This document shows positions 52,408 to 62,471 of a stretch of DNA of 64,000 nucleotides, one piece after another. The notes below the pieces were generated by a model that was not told the origin of the DNA, ran no database searches, and saw only the letters and a list, made by a program, of their open reading frames with translations. Both the position numbers and the translations under genes were made by a program. Position 1 is the first letter of the stretch. Each line of letters starts with the position of its first letter. The stretch comes from Leclercia adecarboxylata (GTDB lineage Bacteria > Pseudomonadota > Gammaproteobacteria > Enterobacterales > Enterobacteriaceae): the NCBI RefSeq assembly GCF_006171285.1, contig NZ_CP040889.1, positions 3,162,001-3,226,000 on the forward strand. Reading direction: 5' to 3'.

Positions 52408-52490
52408 CCCCTCACCCCAGCCCTCTCCCCAAAGGGGAGAGGGTGTAATAGTTCCCTCTCCCCTCTGGGGAGAGGGTCAGGGTGAGGGGA
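52408..52490. repeat. GC-rich palindromic repeat, copy 2
   Basis: CCCCTCACCCCAGCCCTCTCC ... GGAGAGGGTCAGGGTGAGGGG, the same layout as copy 1 with two inner hairpins (CTCTCCCC-aaa-GGGGAGAG and CTCTCCCC-tct-GGGGAGAG). It lies between htpG and adk and probably ends htpG transcripts. Confidence 0.88.
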
Positions 52491-52593
52491 GCCGTTACCG
52501 CACCCTCTACGATATTCTACGCATTAACCGTTTCAGCCGCCCCGCCTTCCTTGAGCGATACCCGTTCTGATGGTATTGTTTAGCGCTTTTTGA

Positions 52594-53271
<678 letters not shown>

Positions 53272-53280
53272 TCGCGCGTC

Positions 53281-53305
53281 TCTCACCCGGGTCCTCCGGG
53301 TGAGA
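53281..53305 (+). terminator. Terminator after adk
   Basis: TCTCACCCGG-gtcct-CCGGGTGAGA, a 10-bp perfect stem followed by AAATTTCT. Confidence 0.75.
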
Positions 53306-53396
53306 AAATTTCTCATTTCGTCTATCGCAGCAATGGGTTCCGTTTACGCGCTTTTCAGATACACTTATCAGCCAGTTAAATGGTTATGAGGCGTGA

Positions 53397-54359
53397 ATGA
53401 GTCAGGCGAAAACCGGCATCCTGCTTGCCAATCTAGGTACCCCCGAAGCCCCAACACCCGCAGCGGTCAGCCGTTATCTGCGCCAGTTTCTGAGCGATAC
53501 ACGCGTTGTGGATACCCCGCGCCTGCTGTGGTGGCCGCTGCTGCGCGGCGTGATTTTACCGATCCGTTCTCCACGTGTGTCAAAACTCTATCAGTCCGTC
53601 TGGATGGAGGAGGGCTCGCCGCTAATGGTCTACAGCCGTCGCCAGGAGAAAGCGCTGGCCGCCCGTCTGCCGGATATGCCGGTGGCGCTGGGCATGAGCT
53701 ACGGTAAACCATCCCTGAAAAGCGCCGTCGATGACCTGCTGGCGCAGGGCGTTGACCACATCAAAGTGCTGACGCTCTATCCGCAATACTCCTGCTCCAC
53801 CGTGGCCGCGGTCTGGGATGAACTGGCCCGCATTCTGGCAACACGCCGCCGTATTCCAGGCGTGACCTTTATTCGCGACTACGCGGATAACGAGCTCTAC
53901 ATCAAGGCCCTCGCCAGCAGCGCCCGCGCGTCCTTTGAGAAACACGGCGAGCCGGATCTGCTGCTGCTCTCCTACCACGGTATTCCGCAGCGATTCGCCG
54001 ACGAAGGGGATGATTACCCGCAACGCTGTCGCGACACCACCCGGGAGCTGGTTTCCGCCCTCGGCCTGCCGCCGGAGAAGGTGATGATGACCTTCCAGTC
54101 GCGCTTTGGCCGCGAGCCGTGGCTTACCCCCTATACCGATGAAACCCTCAAAATGCTGGGCGAGAAGGGAGTGAAGCATATTCAGGTGATGTCGCCGGGC
54201 TTTGCGGCGGACTGCCTGGAAACCCTGGAAGAGATCGCGGTGCAAAACCGTGAGTTTTTCCTCGAAGCGGGCGGCACAAAGTATGAGTATATTCCGGCGC
54301 TTAACGACGACCCGGAGCATATCGATATGATGGTCTCTCTGCTGACCAACAGCCGCTGA
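53397..54359 (+). CDS. hemH: HemH, ferrochelatase
   Basis: 320-aa enzyme that inserts Fe2+ into protoporphyrin IX, the last step of heme synthesis, at the inner face of the membrane. The catalytic histidine lies in [19 protein letters not shown] and the metal-binding Glu in [14 protein letters not shown]. No C-terminal iron-sulfur cysteines, as expected for enterobacteria. In E. coli aes lies between hemH and gsk; here gsk follows directly after 62 nt. Confidence 0.98.
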   Translation: MSQAKTGILLANLGTPEAPTPAAVSRYLRQFLSDTRVVDTPRLLWWPLLRGVILPIRSPRVSKLYQSVWMEEGSPLMVYSRRQEKALAARLPDMPVALGMSYGKPSLKSAVDDLLAQGVDHIKVLTLYPQYSCSTVAAVWDELARILATRRRIPGVTFIRDYADNELYIKALASSARASFEKHGEPDLLLLSYHGIPQRFADEGDDYPQRCRDTTRELVSALGLPPEKVMMTFQSRFGREPWLTPYTDETLKMLGEKGVKHIQVMSPGFAADCLETLEEIAVQNREFFLEAGGTKYEYIPALNDDPEHIDMMVSLLTNSR

Positions 54360-54421
54360 TCGCACTCTGCGCCGGGTTTGTGCTACCATTCCCGGCCCAT
54401 CCGTCACTCATAGCCCAGAAC

Positions 54422-55726
54422 ATGAAATTTCCCGGTAAACGTAAATCTAAACACTACTTTCCCGTTAACGCCCGCGATCCGCTGCTGCAGCAAATTCAGC
54501 CGGAAAATGAGACCAGTGCCGCCTGGGTGGTAGGCATCGATCAGACGCTGGTGGATATTGAAGCTAAAGTGGACGATGCGTTTGTCGCGCGTTACGGCCT
54601 GAGCGCCGGGCACTCTCTGGTTATTGAAGACGATGTGGCGGAAGCGCTGTATCAGGAGCTGGTGCGGGAGAACCTCATCACCCACCAGTTTGCCGGTGGC
54701 ACCATCGGCAACACCATGCACAACTACTCCGTGCTGGCGGACGACCGCTCCGTCCTGCTGGGCGTGATGTGCAGCAATATCGAAATTGGTAGCTACGCCT
54801 ACCGCTATCTCTGCAACACTTCCAGCCGTACCGATCTGAACTACCTGCAGGGCGTGGACGGGGCGATTGGCCGCTGCTTCACGCTGATCGGGGAATCCGG
54901 CGAACGTACCTTTGCCATCAGCCCGGGGCACATGAACAAACTACGCGCCGAGAGCATTCCGGAAGAGGTGATTGCCGGGGCGTCAGCGCTGGTGCTGACC
55001 TCCTACCTGGTGCGCTGCAAGCCGGGCGAGCCGATGCCGGAAGCGACCATGAAGGCCGTGGAGTACGCGAAGAAATACAACGTACCGGTGGTTCTGACCC
55101 TGGGCACTAAATTCGTTATCGCCGACAACCCGGAGTGGTGGCAGGCGTTCCTGAAAGAGCACGTCTCGATTCTGGCGATGAACGAAGAAGAGGCCGAAGC
55201 CCTGACCGGGGAGAGCGATCCGCTGCTGGCCTCTGACAAGGCGCTGGACTGGGTCGACCTGGTGCTTTGCACCGCCGGACCGGTAGGCTTGTATATGGCC
55301 GGTTTCACCGAAGAAGAGGCGAAGCGCAAAACCCAGCATCCGCTGCTGCCGGGGGCGATTGCCGAGTTCAACCAGTTTGAGTTCAGCCGCGCCATGCGCC
55401 ATAAAGACTGCGTCACTCCCCTGCGTATCTTCTCCCATATCGCCCCGTACATGGGCGGCCCGGAGAAGATCATGAACACCAACGGCGCAGGCGACGGCGC
55501 GCTGGCCGCGCTGCTGCACGATATCACCGCTAACGCCTTCCACCGCACCAACGTGCCGAACTCCAGCAAGCATAAATTCAACTGGCTGACCTACTCGTCG
55601 CTGGCGCAGGTATGTAAGTACGCGAACCGCGTGAGCTATCAGGTGCTGAACCAGCACTCACCGCGCTTAACGCGCGGCCTGCCGGAGCGGGAAGATAGCC
55701 TGGAAGAGTCGTACTGGGATCGGTAA
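54422..55726 (+). CDS. gsk: Gsk, inosine-guanosine kinase
   Basis: 434-aa PfkB/ribokinase-family kinase that salvages guanosine and inosine with ATP. The catalytic Asp sits in NTNGAGDGALAAL near residue 360, with the anion-hole glycines of that motif. The ATG at 54422 (MKFPGKRKSKHYFPVN) is preferred; an upstream in-frame ATG would add 14 residues of unlike sequence. Ends ...LEESYWDR. A palindromic repeat separates it from the convergent ybaL. Confidence 0.97.
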   Translation: MKFPGKRKSKHYFPVNARDPLLQQIQPENETSAAWVVGIDQTLVDIEAKVDDAFVARYGLSAGHSLVIEDDVAEALYQELVRENLITHQFAGGTIGNTMHNYSVLADDRSVLLGVMCSNIEIGSYAYRYLCNTSSRTDLNYLQGVDGAIGRCFTLIGESGERTFAISPGHMNKLRAESIPEEVIAGASALVLTSYLVRCKPGEPMPEATMKAVEYAKKYNVPVVLTLGTKFVIADNPEWWQAFLKEHVSILAMNEEEAEALTGESDPLLASDKALDWVDLVLCTAGPVGLYMAGFTEEEAKRKTQHPLLPGAIAEFNQFEFSRAMRHKDCVTPLRIFSHIAPYMGGPEKIMNTNGAGDGALAALLHDITANAFHRTNVPNSSKHKFNWLTYSSLAQVCKYANRVSYQVLNQHSPRLTRGLPEREDSLEESYWDR

Positions 55727-55733
55727 AAGAAAA

Positions 55734-55815
55734 CCCCTCACCCTAACCCTCTCCCCATAGGGGAGAGGGAACTCAAACACCCTCTCCCCTATGGGGAGAG
55801 GGCCGGGGTGAGGGG
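55734..55815. repeat. GC-rich palindromic repeat, copy 3
   Basis: CCCCTCACCCTAACCCTCTCC ... GGAGAGGGCCGGGGTGAGGGG, same layout as copies 1 and 2, in the gap between convergent gsk and ybaL. It is followed by CAGGCCGCACA, a string also seen after the half copy near 60890. Confidence 0.88.
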
Positions 55816-55832
55816 CCCAGGCCGCACAAGTT

Positions 55833-57509
55833 TTACCCCGTCACCGTCGCTTCAACCGGCGGTTTCTCCAGCAGCGACAGCATGGTATTGGCAATCTCGC
55901 GTTCGCCCATCACCACCTGATTCGCGCCGCGCTCCATAATGTAATCCACTTCGTCGTCGTAATGCGCCCGGGCGATAATCTCCAGGTGCGGGTATTTTTC
56001 ACGGGCGGAGACCACGATCTCACCCGCCTCGTAACCGTTAGGGATAGTCAACAGCAGCCAGCGGGCGCAATCCAGATGCGCCAGATTCATAATCTCTTCG
56101 TTAGCCGCGTTCCCCAGCACCGCGCGGATCCCGCGCTCGCGCAGCTCATCCACGCGGGTGCGGGAGGTTTCAATCACCACCAGCGGAATGCCCTGGGCCA
56201 TCAGCTTCTCGCCCAGCAGGCTCCCGACGCGGCCAAAACCGACCAGCAGGGCGTGGTTGCAGATATCCACCGGGATCTGCTTCTCTTCTTCGATCGCCTC
56301 TTCCAGGGTCTGCTCTTCGAGGGTTTCGGTTTTATCGAGGTATTTTTCCAGCAGCGCGAACAGCACCGGGTTCAGCATAATGGAGAGGATTGCCCCTGCC
56401 AGCACCAGGTTTTGCCCGGCCTGCGGCAGCAGATCCAGCGCCATGCCCAGTCCGGCGAGGATAAAGGCAAACTCACCAATCTGCGCAAGGCTGGCGGCGA
56501 TGGTCAGCGCAGTACGCGGCGAGTGACCAAACATGCGCACCAGGAAGAAAGCCGCCACCGACTTACCAAAAATAATGATCGCCAGGGTGCCCAGCACCGC
56601 CAGCGGCTGCTCAATCAGCACCAGCGGATTGAACAGCATCCCGACCGAGACAAAGAACAGCACCGCAAAGGCATCGCGCAGGGGCAGGGTATCGTGGGCA
56701 GCACGGTGGCTCAGTTCCGATTCGTTCAGCACCATCCCGGCAAAGAAGGCGCCCAGCGCGAAGGAGACGTCGAAGAGTTCCACGGCGCCAAAGGCAATCC
56801 CCAGCGCCAGCGCCAGTACCGCGAGGGTAAACAGCTCGCGCGAGCCGGTCGCCGCGCTGCGGGAGAGGATCCACGGCACCAGGCGGCGGCCCACCAGCAT
56901 CATAATGGCGATAAAGGCCACCACTTTGCCGATGGTGATACTCATATCCAGCGCCAGGGAGGCGAACCCGACGTTCTCTTTTTCGAGCATTCCGGCGACA
57001 GCAGGCAGCAACACCAGGGTTAAGACCATCACCAGATCTTCAACAATCAGCCAGCCAATGGCGATCTGCCCCCGCTGGCTGTCAATCAGCTGTCTCTCTT
57101 CAAGCGCGCGCAGCAGCACCACGGTACTGGCGGTGGAAAGACACAGGCCGAACACGATGCCGGTCATTAGCGGCCAGCCCAGCATCGCTGAAAGCGCCAT
57201 ACCCAGCAACGTCGCCACGGCTATCTGGGCGATCGCGCCAGGAATGGCGATGGACTTTACCGCCATCAAATCCTTCAGGGAGAAATGCAAACCCACACCG
57301 AACATCAGCAGGATCACCCCAAGCTCCGCCAGCTCGGGGGCAAGTTTCGTATCAGCAACAAAACCAGGGGTAAACGGACCAGCTAACACGCCCGCCACTA
57401 AATAGCCCACCAGAGGGGAAATACGCAGTTTGTTGGCAATCATGCCGAGTATAAAAGCGAGTACAAGTCCACCAACAATGGTGGTGATAAGCGGTGTGGC
57501 GTGGTGCAT
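55833..57509 (-). CDS. ybaL: YbaL, CPA2-family monovalent cation:proton antiporter
   Basis: 558-aa membrane protein. About twelve hydrophobic segments (1-390) with CPA2 features (LSTASTVVLLRALEE, FGAVELFDVSFALGAFFAGMVL), then an RCK_N/TrkA-N domain (ALLVGFGRVGSLLGEKLMAQG) that binds NAD or a related ligand. It is similar to KefB/KefC but lacks a known ancillary gene. Its physiological ion is not settled. Upstream, a perfect TTTTGGTT/AACCAAAA palindrome at 57541-57560 lies in the promoter region. Confidence 0.95.
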   Translation of the reverse strand: MHHATPLITTIVGGLVLAFILGMIANKLRISPLVGYLVAGVLAGPFTPGFVADTKLAPELAELGVILLMFGVGLHFSLKDLMAVKSIAIPGAIAQIAVATLLGMALSAMLGWPLMTGIVFGLCLSTASTVVLLRALEERQLIDSQRGQIAIGWLIVEDLVMVLTLVLLPAVAGMLEKENVGFASLALDMSITIGKVVAFIAIMMLVGRRLVPWILSRSAATGSRELFTLAVLALALGIAFGAVELFDVSFALGAFFAGMVLNESELSHRAAHDTLPLRDAFAVLFFVSVGMLFNPLVLIEQPLAVLGTLAIIIFGKSVAAFFLVRMFGHSPRTALTIAASLAQIGEFAFILAGLGMALDLLPQAGQNLVLAGAILSIMLNPVLFALLEKYLDKTETLEEQTLEEAIEEEKQIPVDICNHALLVGFGRVGSLLGEKLMAQGIPLVVIETSRTRVDELRERGIRAVLGNAANEEIMNLAHLDCARWLLLTIPNGYEAGEIVVSAREKYPHLEIIARAHYDDEVDYIMERGANQVVMGEREIANTMLSLLEKPPVEATVTG

Positions 57510-57540
57510 TCCGTCTCCTTTCGTTGCTGTATGACTCCAT

Positions 57541-57560
57541 TTTTGGTTCGTAAACCAAAA
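57541..57560. promoter_or_regulatory. Palindrome upstream of ybaL
   Basis: TTTTGGTT-cgta-AACCAAAA, a perfect 8+4+8 inverted repeat about 30 nt before the ybaL start. It looks like a binding site for a dimeric regulator, but I cannot name one. Confidence 0.45.
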
Positions 57561-57743
57561 AGCCGTGTAATAGTTTATGACAAAATTAATGATTACGTTT
57601 ATGAATAATTATTGAATTTTAATGAAAACAGCAATAAGGGTTAAACGGACGTACATCCGGACGATTTATCAGAGGTGTGGTGAAGAAAGGCTGATGGCAG
57701 AAGGGAAGGGCGCGGCCAAAGCTGTAGTTTGGCCGCAGATAAA

Positions 57744-58949
57744 TCAGGATTTATGCCGGTTATCAGGCAGGAATATAGTCAACATCCCAAGAAGTGGCAG
57801 GAAAGCGCAGATTTTGTAGACCAGGAAGATGCTGGTATGGTCTGCAATCAGCCCTAATACCGCCGCGCCAAGGCCGCCCATCCCGAAGGCAAAACCAAAA
57901 AACAGCCCGGAAACCATGCCGATACGCCCCGGAAGCAGCTCCTGAGCGTACACCAGAATGGCAGAAAAAGCGGATGCGAGGATAAAACCAATGATCACGG
58001 TTAAAACGCCCGTCCACCACAGGGTTGCGTAGGGTAAAATAAGCGTGAAGGGCGCAACACCGAGGATAGAGCCCCAAATCACATATTTACGTCCGATTTT
58101 GTCCCCCAGCGGCCCACCAATAAAGGTTCCGGCTGCAACGGCAAACAGGAACGCGAACAGATGAAACTGGGCGTTTTGTACCGATAGTCCGAATTTTTCC
58201 ATCAGATAAAAGGTGTAATAGCTGCTGATACTCGCCATATAGAAGTATTTGGAGAAAATCAGCATCAGCAGGATGCTGACGGCCAGAATCACCTTGTTGC
58301 GCGGCAGGGGATTTATCACCGGCGCTTTTGGTTTGCCTTTATTGACCCGATGCTGAGCCGCATACCAGCGGCTGATTTGCGCCAGCACCACAATCGCTAA
58401 TAGCGCCGCCAGCACAAACCAGGCCACGTTCCCTTTGCCGTACGGGGCGATAATCACCGCCGCCAGCAGCGGACCGAGGGAGCTGCCGAAGTTGCCGCCC
58501 ACCTGGAACAGCGACTGTGCCAGACCGTGACGGCCACCGGAGGCCATTCGCGCCACGCGGGACGACTCCGGATGGAAGACCGACGAGCCGGTGCCCACCA
58601 GGGCGGCTGCCACCAGCACCCCTTCAAAGCTGCCCGCCATCGCCAGCAGGATCAGGCCGCTCAGGGTAAAGCACATGCCAATCGGCAGCGACCACGGCAT
58701 CGGATATTTATCCGTCCAGTAACCCACCACCGGTTGCAGCAGCGACGACGCCAGCTGGAAGGTGAGGGTGATCATGCCGATCTGCACGAAGGTGAGAGAG
58801 AACTCGGACTGCAGTAACGGGTAGATCGCCAGAATAAGCGACTGGATCATATCGTTAAGCAGATGCGAAAGACTGATTGCACCGAGAATACCGAATGAGG
58901 TGCGGGCCTTAGCCGCCGACACCGGAGGAGTAGATTCGCTGATTGCCAT
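57744..58949 (-). CDS. fsr: Fsr, fosmidomycin-resistance efflux protein (MFS)
   Basis: 401-aa major facilitator with twelve predicted helices, near-identical in layout to E. coli Fsr, which exports fosmidomycin. Family motifs include GYWTDKYPMPWSLPIG and GTGSSVFHPESSRVA. The ATG at 58949 (MAISESTPPVS) is the family start; an earlier in-frame start would add three residues. The natural substrate is unknown. Its neighbours here are ybaL and ushA, as in E. coli. Confidence 0.95.
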   Translation of the reverse strand: MAISESTPPVSAAKARTSFGILGAISLSHLLNDMIQSLILAIYPLLQSEFSLTFVQIGMITLTFQLASSLLQPVVGYWTDKYPMPWSLPIGMCFTLSGLILLAMAGSFEGVLVAAALVGTGSSVFHPESSRVARMASGGRHGLAQSLFQVGGNFGSSLGPLLAAVIIAPYGKGNVAWFVLAALLAIVVLAQISRWYAAQHRVNKGKPKAPVINPLPRNKVILAVSILLMLIFSKYFYMASISSYYTFYLMEKFGLSVQNAQFHLFAFLFAVAAGTFIGGPLGDKIGRKYVIWGSILGVAPFTLILPYATLWWTGVLTVIIGFILASAFSAILVYAQELLPGRIGMVSGLFFGFAFGMGGLGAAVLGLIADHTSIFLVYKICAFLPLLGMLTIFLPDNRHKS

Positions 58950-59111
58950 AAATACCACGTCGATTGTTATTGGAAGTGCAGGGAGTAATTATTATCCGAC
59001 TAACATACCTGTCCCTGACATTTGAGGAAAGTCGCAATTCTGAAAACATATTTGTCTATTCTGATGACTCATTGTAATTTTTGCGTTTGTCTAAGATCAG
59101 GGAGTGAAGAA

Positions 59112-60764
59112 ATGAAGTTAATGAAGCGAGGCGTCGCGCTGGCAATAATAGCGGCGTGCGGTCTGCTCAGCCTGCCAGCCCAGGCCTGGGAAAAAGATAA
59201 AACCTATAACATCACCATCCTGCATACTAACGACCATCACGGCCACTTCTGGCGCAGCGAATACGGCGAATATGGCCTCTCGGCGCAGAAAACGCTGGTG
59301 GACGGGATCCGTAAAGAGGTGGCGGCAAAAGGCGGCAGCGTGCTGCTGCTCTCCGGCGGCGATATTAATACCGGCGTGCCGGAATCCGATCTACAGGACG
59401 CAGAACCCGACTTTCGCGGCATGAATCTGATTGGCTACGATGCGATGGCCGTCGGCAACCATGAGTTTGATAATCCCATCGAAGTATTACGCCAGCAGGA
59501 GAAGTGGGCCAAATTCCCGTTCCTATCCGCCAATATTTACCAGAAAAGCACCGGCGAGCGCTTATTTAAGCCCTGGGCCATTTTCAAACGCCAGGATATT
59601 AAAATTGCGGTGGTGGGGCTGACCACCGATGACACGGCGAAAATCGGCAACCCGGAATATTTTACCGACATCGAATTCCGTAAACCGGCCGACGAAGCGA
59701 AGCTGGTGATCCAGGAGCTGCAGCAGAACGAAAAACCGGACGTGATTATCGCCACCACCCACATGGGGCACTACGATAACGGCGAGCACGGCTCGAACGC
59801 GCCGGGTGATGTTGAGATGGCGCGCAGCCTGCCGGCGGGCTCGCTGGCGATGATTGTGGGCGGTCACTCCCAGGATCCGGTCTGTATGGCCTCGGAAAAT
59901 AAAAAGCAGGTGGATTACGTGCCAGGCACGCCGTGCGCGCCGGACAAGCAGAACGGGATCTGGATTGTGCAGGCCCACGAGTGGGGCAAATATGTGGGCC
60001 GCGCGGACTTCGAATTCCGCAACGGCGAGATGAAGCTGGTGCACTACCAGCTGATCCCGGTCAACCTGAAGAAGAAGGTCACTTACGATAACGGCCAGAG
60101 CGAGCGCGTGCTCTATACCCCGGAAATCGCGGAAAACCCACAGATGCTCTCCCTGCTGACGCCGTTCCAGAATAAAGGCAAGGCGCAGCTGGACGTGAAG
60201 ATTGGCACGCTCAACGGCCGACTGGAAGGCGATCGCAGCAAGGTGCGCTTCGTGCAGACCAACATGGGGCATCTGATCCTGGCCGCGCAGATGGCGCGCA
60301 CCGGTGCCGATTTTGCGGTGATGAGCGGCGGCGGGATCCGCGACTCCATCGAAGGCGGGGACATCACCTATAAAGATGTGCTGAAGGTGCAGCCGTTCGG
60401 CAACGTGCTGGTGTATGTCGATATGAGCGGCAAAGAGGTGACAGACTATCTGACGGCGGTGGCGCAGATGAAACCGGACTCCGGAGCCTATCCACAGTTT
60501 GCCAACGTGAGCTTTGTGGCGAAGGGCGGGGTGCTGAGCGACCTGAAGATCAAGGGCGAACCGGTCGATCCGGCCAAAACCTACCGGATGGCGACGTTAA
60601 GCTTTAACGCCACCGGCGGCGATGGTTATCCGCATATCGATAATAAACCGGGCTATGTGAATACCGGCTTTATCGACGCCGAGGTGCTCAAGCAGTATAT
60701 CCAGCAGAATTCACCGCTGGATGTGAATGCCTATGAACCGCAGGGTGAGGTGAGCTGGCAGTAA
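59112..60764 (+). CDS. ushA: UshA, periplasmic UDP-sugar hydrolase / 5'-nucleotidase
   Basis: 550-aa secreted enzyme. The ATG at 59112 gives a signal peptide (MKLMKRGVALAIIAACGLLSLPAQA) cleaved before WEKDKT; an earlier in-frame start lacks this form. N-terminal metallophosphatase motifs LHTNDHHGHF, LLSGGDINTGVPE and VGNHEFDNP bind two metals, and the C-terminal domain (VMSGGGIRDSIEGGD) binds substrate. It degrades extracellular nucleotides and UDP-sugars for salvage. GGAGTGAAGA precedes the ATG. Confidence 0.98.
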   Translation: MKLMKRGVALAIIAACGLLSLPAQAWEKDKTYNITILHTNDHHGHFWRSEYGEYGLSAQKTLVDGIRKEVAAKGGSVLLLSGGDINTGVPESDLQDAEPDFRGMNLIGYDAMAVGNHEFDNPIEVLRQQEKWAKFPFLSANIYQKSTGERLFKPWAIFKRQDIKIAVVGLTTDDTAKIGNPEYFTDIEFRKPADEAKLVIQELQQNEKPDVIIATTHMGHYDNGEHGSNAPGDVEMARSLPAGSLAMIVGGHSQDPVCMASENKKQVDYVPGTPCAPDKQNGIWIVQAHEWGKYVGRADFEFRNGEMKLVHYQLIPVNLKKKVTYDNGQSERVLYTPEIAENPQMLSLLTPFQNKGKAQLDVKIGTLNGRLEGDRSKVRFVQTNMGHLILAAQMARTGADFAVMSGGGIRDSIEGGDITYKDVLKVQPFGNVLVYVDMSGKEVTDYLTAVAQMKPDSGAYPQFANVSFVAKGGVLSDLKIKGEPVDPAKTYRMATLSFNATGGDGYPHIDNKPGYVNTGFIDAEVLKQYIQQNSPLDVNAYEPQGEVSWQ

Positions 60765-60774
60765 CCGCCGTAAG

Positions 60775-60810
60775 TGCCGGGTGGCGGCTTCGCCTTACCC
60801 GGCCTACGAG
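60775..60810. repeat. REP element after ushA
   Basis: TGCCGGGTGGCGGCTTCGCCTTACCCGGCCTACGAG, the standard REP palindrome, in the gap between ushA and the convergent ybaK. A second partial REP-like end, GCGCCACCCGGCG, lies at about 60903-60915. Confidence 0.88.
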
Positions 60811-60853
60811 GTAAAAGCAAAACGGTAACGCCCGTTACCGTTTTTAATGTTTG

Positions 60854-60889
60854 CGCCCTCTCCCGGTGGGAGAGGGACGGGGTGAGGGC
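60854..60889. repeat. GC-rich palindromic repeat, half copy
   Basis: CCCTCTCCC-ggt-GGGAGAGGG followed by ACGGGGTGAGGGC. One arm of the family seen at 45513, 52408 and 55734; the other arm is missing. Confidence 0.8.
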
Positions 60890-60920
60890 ACCAGGCCGCA
60901 CAGCGCCACCCGGCGTTTTT

Positions 60921-61400
60921 CTAATCCCGGCGCGCAATATCCGCGAACTGCGCATCCAGCATTTTCGCCAGATCGCCCGCCGAAAGTTCAATGTCCAGCC
61001 CGCGCTTGCCGCCGGATATATAGATCGTGTCAAACTCCTGCGAGGGCGCATCAATCAGCGTCGGCAGGCGCTTCTTCTGCCCCAGCGGGCTGATCCCACC
61101 CACCAGGTACCCCGTGGTGCGTTGCGCAACCATCGGGTCCGCCATATCCACTTTTTTCGCACCCAGCGCTTTGGCGACCTTCTTGAGATCCAGCTGGCTG
61201 GCAACCGGCGTCACCGCCACGGCGAGGTGTTTCATATCGCCATTGACCGCGACCAGCAACGTTTTATAAACCTGGTCCGCATTCAGACCCAGTTTACGCA
61301 CCACTTCATCACCAAAATTGGTTTCAGCCGGATCGTGGTCGTAGCTGTGGATCCGAAACGCAATCTTGTTTTTTTCGAGTAATTTAACGGCGGGAGTCAT
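60921..61400 (-). CDS. ybaK: YbaK, Cys-tRNA(Pro) deacylase
   Basis: 159-aa editing enzyme that removes cysteine wrongly attached to tRNA-Pro (a ProRS error). Single INS-type domain with the conserved lysine and Gly residues ([32 protein letters not shown]). The ATG at 61400 ([11 protein letters not shown]) after AAGGATTGCT is preferred; an upstream start adds eight residues. Convergent with ushA. The small RNA gene chiX lies just beyond its start. Confidence 0.96.
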   Translation of the reverse strand: MTPAVKLLEKNKIAFRIHSYDHDPAETNFGDEVVRKLGLNADQVYKTLLVAVNGDMKHLAVAVTPVASQLDLKKVAKALGAKKVDMADPMVAQRTTGYLVGGISPLGQKKRLPTLIDAPSQEFDTIYISGGKRGLDIELSAGDLAKMLDAQFADIARRD

Positions 61401-61488
61401 AGCAATCCTTCTTAGCCCGGACAATAAACGCCTTAAGAATACGCCTCAAAAGAGGCTAAAAAATAGCACCATCTTGCGCATATAGTGT

Positions 61489-61516
61489 TGGCAGTGATGG
61501 TCACTTTGAGCGACAA
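61489..61516 (+). promoter_or_regulatory. Promoter of chiX
   Basis: TTGGCA near 61487-61492 and GACAAT at 61511-61516 are about 18 nt apart and 7 nt before the expected 5' end of chiX. Confidence 0.6.
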
Positions 61517-61522
61517 TCTTCT

Positions 61523-61602
61523 GAACCGGAGGTCTCCTCCGGCATAATAACAATGATGAAATTCCTCTTTGACGGGCCAATAGAAATATTGGCCACTTTT
61601 TT
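61523..61602 (+). ncRNA. chiX: ChiX small RNA (RybC/SroB)
   Basis: Hfq-dependent small RNA of about 80 nt. The core ATGAAATTCCTCTTTGACGG and the terminator GGCCAATA-gaaa-TATTGGCC followed by six T are those of E. coli ChiX. It pairs with the chiP (chitoporin) leader and other messages and is trapped by the chbBC intercistronic decoy when chitobiose is present. The 5' hairpin (CCGGAGG/CCTCCGG) differs in sequence from E. coli but keeps the stem. The terminator T-run overlaps the stop codon of ybaP, which is on the other strand. Confidence 0.93.
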
Positions 61603-62395
61603 ATCTCAGCAACGACGGCAAATTCCCCTCGCCGTACAGATGCAATGCCCCAACCGCCACCACATACCGTCCGGCAGGCAGCGCGTGCAGCTTTTCGCAC
61701 CACGCCTGATTGCGCTCGTGCATCAGCACGTCATACAGCGATTCGCTGAACGTGGCCGGAAGCGCCAGCCGGTCAACGGCAGGGGGCGAATCCAGCCACC
61801 AGCTCACCATGGTTTGCAGCAGCCGGGCATTGGTGTGCCAGTGGGTTAGCGTATCTTCCAGCAGCAGCAAACCGTCGTTTGGCATCTGGCGCAGCAGTGC
61901 AATCTGGCTGGCGGCACCCTCCAGTTCGATAACCGGCAACTGCTGCGCGCGTGCGGCATTCAGCAATTGATAGTCGATGCCGTAATCGCCCCGTAATCCC
62001 AGCCGCTGCGCCTGGGTGGCCTGCAACACCATCGCGATCTGCCATAGCGGCTGGCTCTCGAGCATCGAGACAGATAAGCCAAGCTCGTCGGCAACCCGCT
62101 GCAGTTCAGCCAGCTGCGTCTCGCTGAGACGCTCCTCCAGCGGAGGTGGTATCGCAAGCCCGGCGAAAGGCGACTCGTCCCCGGAGATATCCGCTTCGAC
62201 GATCAGCGCGTCGGCCTGACGCAGTCGGCTAATCAGCCCCTCGGGCAACGGAGACATATCTCGCGTCCCCATATGGATGCTGCCAACCAGATGCAGATGC
62301 TGTCCGCCGGGAAGGGTGATATCGAGTCCAGGCCAGCGATAGCGGCGGGGAAAAAGGGCGCGAAACGATGCTTTCAGACGTTGAAACAGACCCAT
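61601..62395 (-). CDS. ybaP: YbaP, TraB/GumN-family protein
   Basis: 264-aa protein of the TraB/GumN family, which is related to EreA/ChaN metalloproteases. The two conserved GxxH motifs are present: HLVGSIHMGTRDMSPLP near the N-terminus and VAVGALHLYGEGNL near the C-terminus, with a conserved Glu in between (ADALIVEADIS). No clear signal peptide. Function unknown in enterobacteria; metal-dependent peptidase activity is a family inference. Its stop overlaps the terminator of chiX. Confidence 0.92.
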   Translation of the reverse strand: MGLFQRLKASFRALFPRRYRWPGLDITLPGGQHLHLVGSIHMGTRDMSPLPEGLISRLRQADALIVEADISGDESPFAGLAIPPPLEERLSETQLAELQRVADELGLSVSMLESQPLWQIAMVLQATQAQRLGLRGDYGIDYQLLNAARAQQLPVIELEGAASQIALLRQMPNDGLLLLEDTLTHWHTNARLLQTMVSWWLDSPPAVDRLALPATFSESLYDVLMHERNQAWCEKLHALPAGRYVVAVGALHLYGEGNLPSLLR

Positions 62396-62471
62396 ACGCG
62401 CTCCCTGAATGAAAAATTCATGCTAGCGCGTGGGGCAGGGCGGTGCAAGACGTCCTTGTCCTGCAACCGCC

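Noticed and set aside
57622..57819. 65-aa plus-strand frame between ybaL and fsr
   Set aside because: It runs into the 3' end of fsr on the other strand and has no recognisable features.
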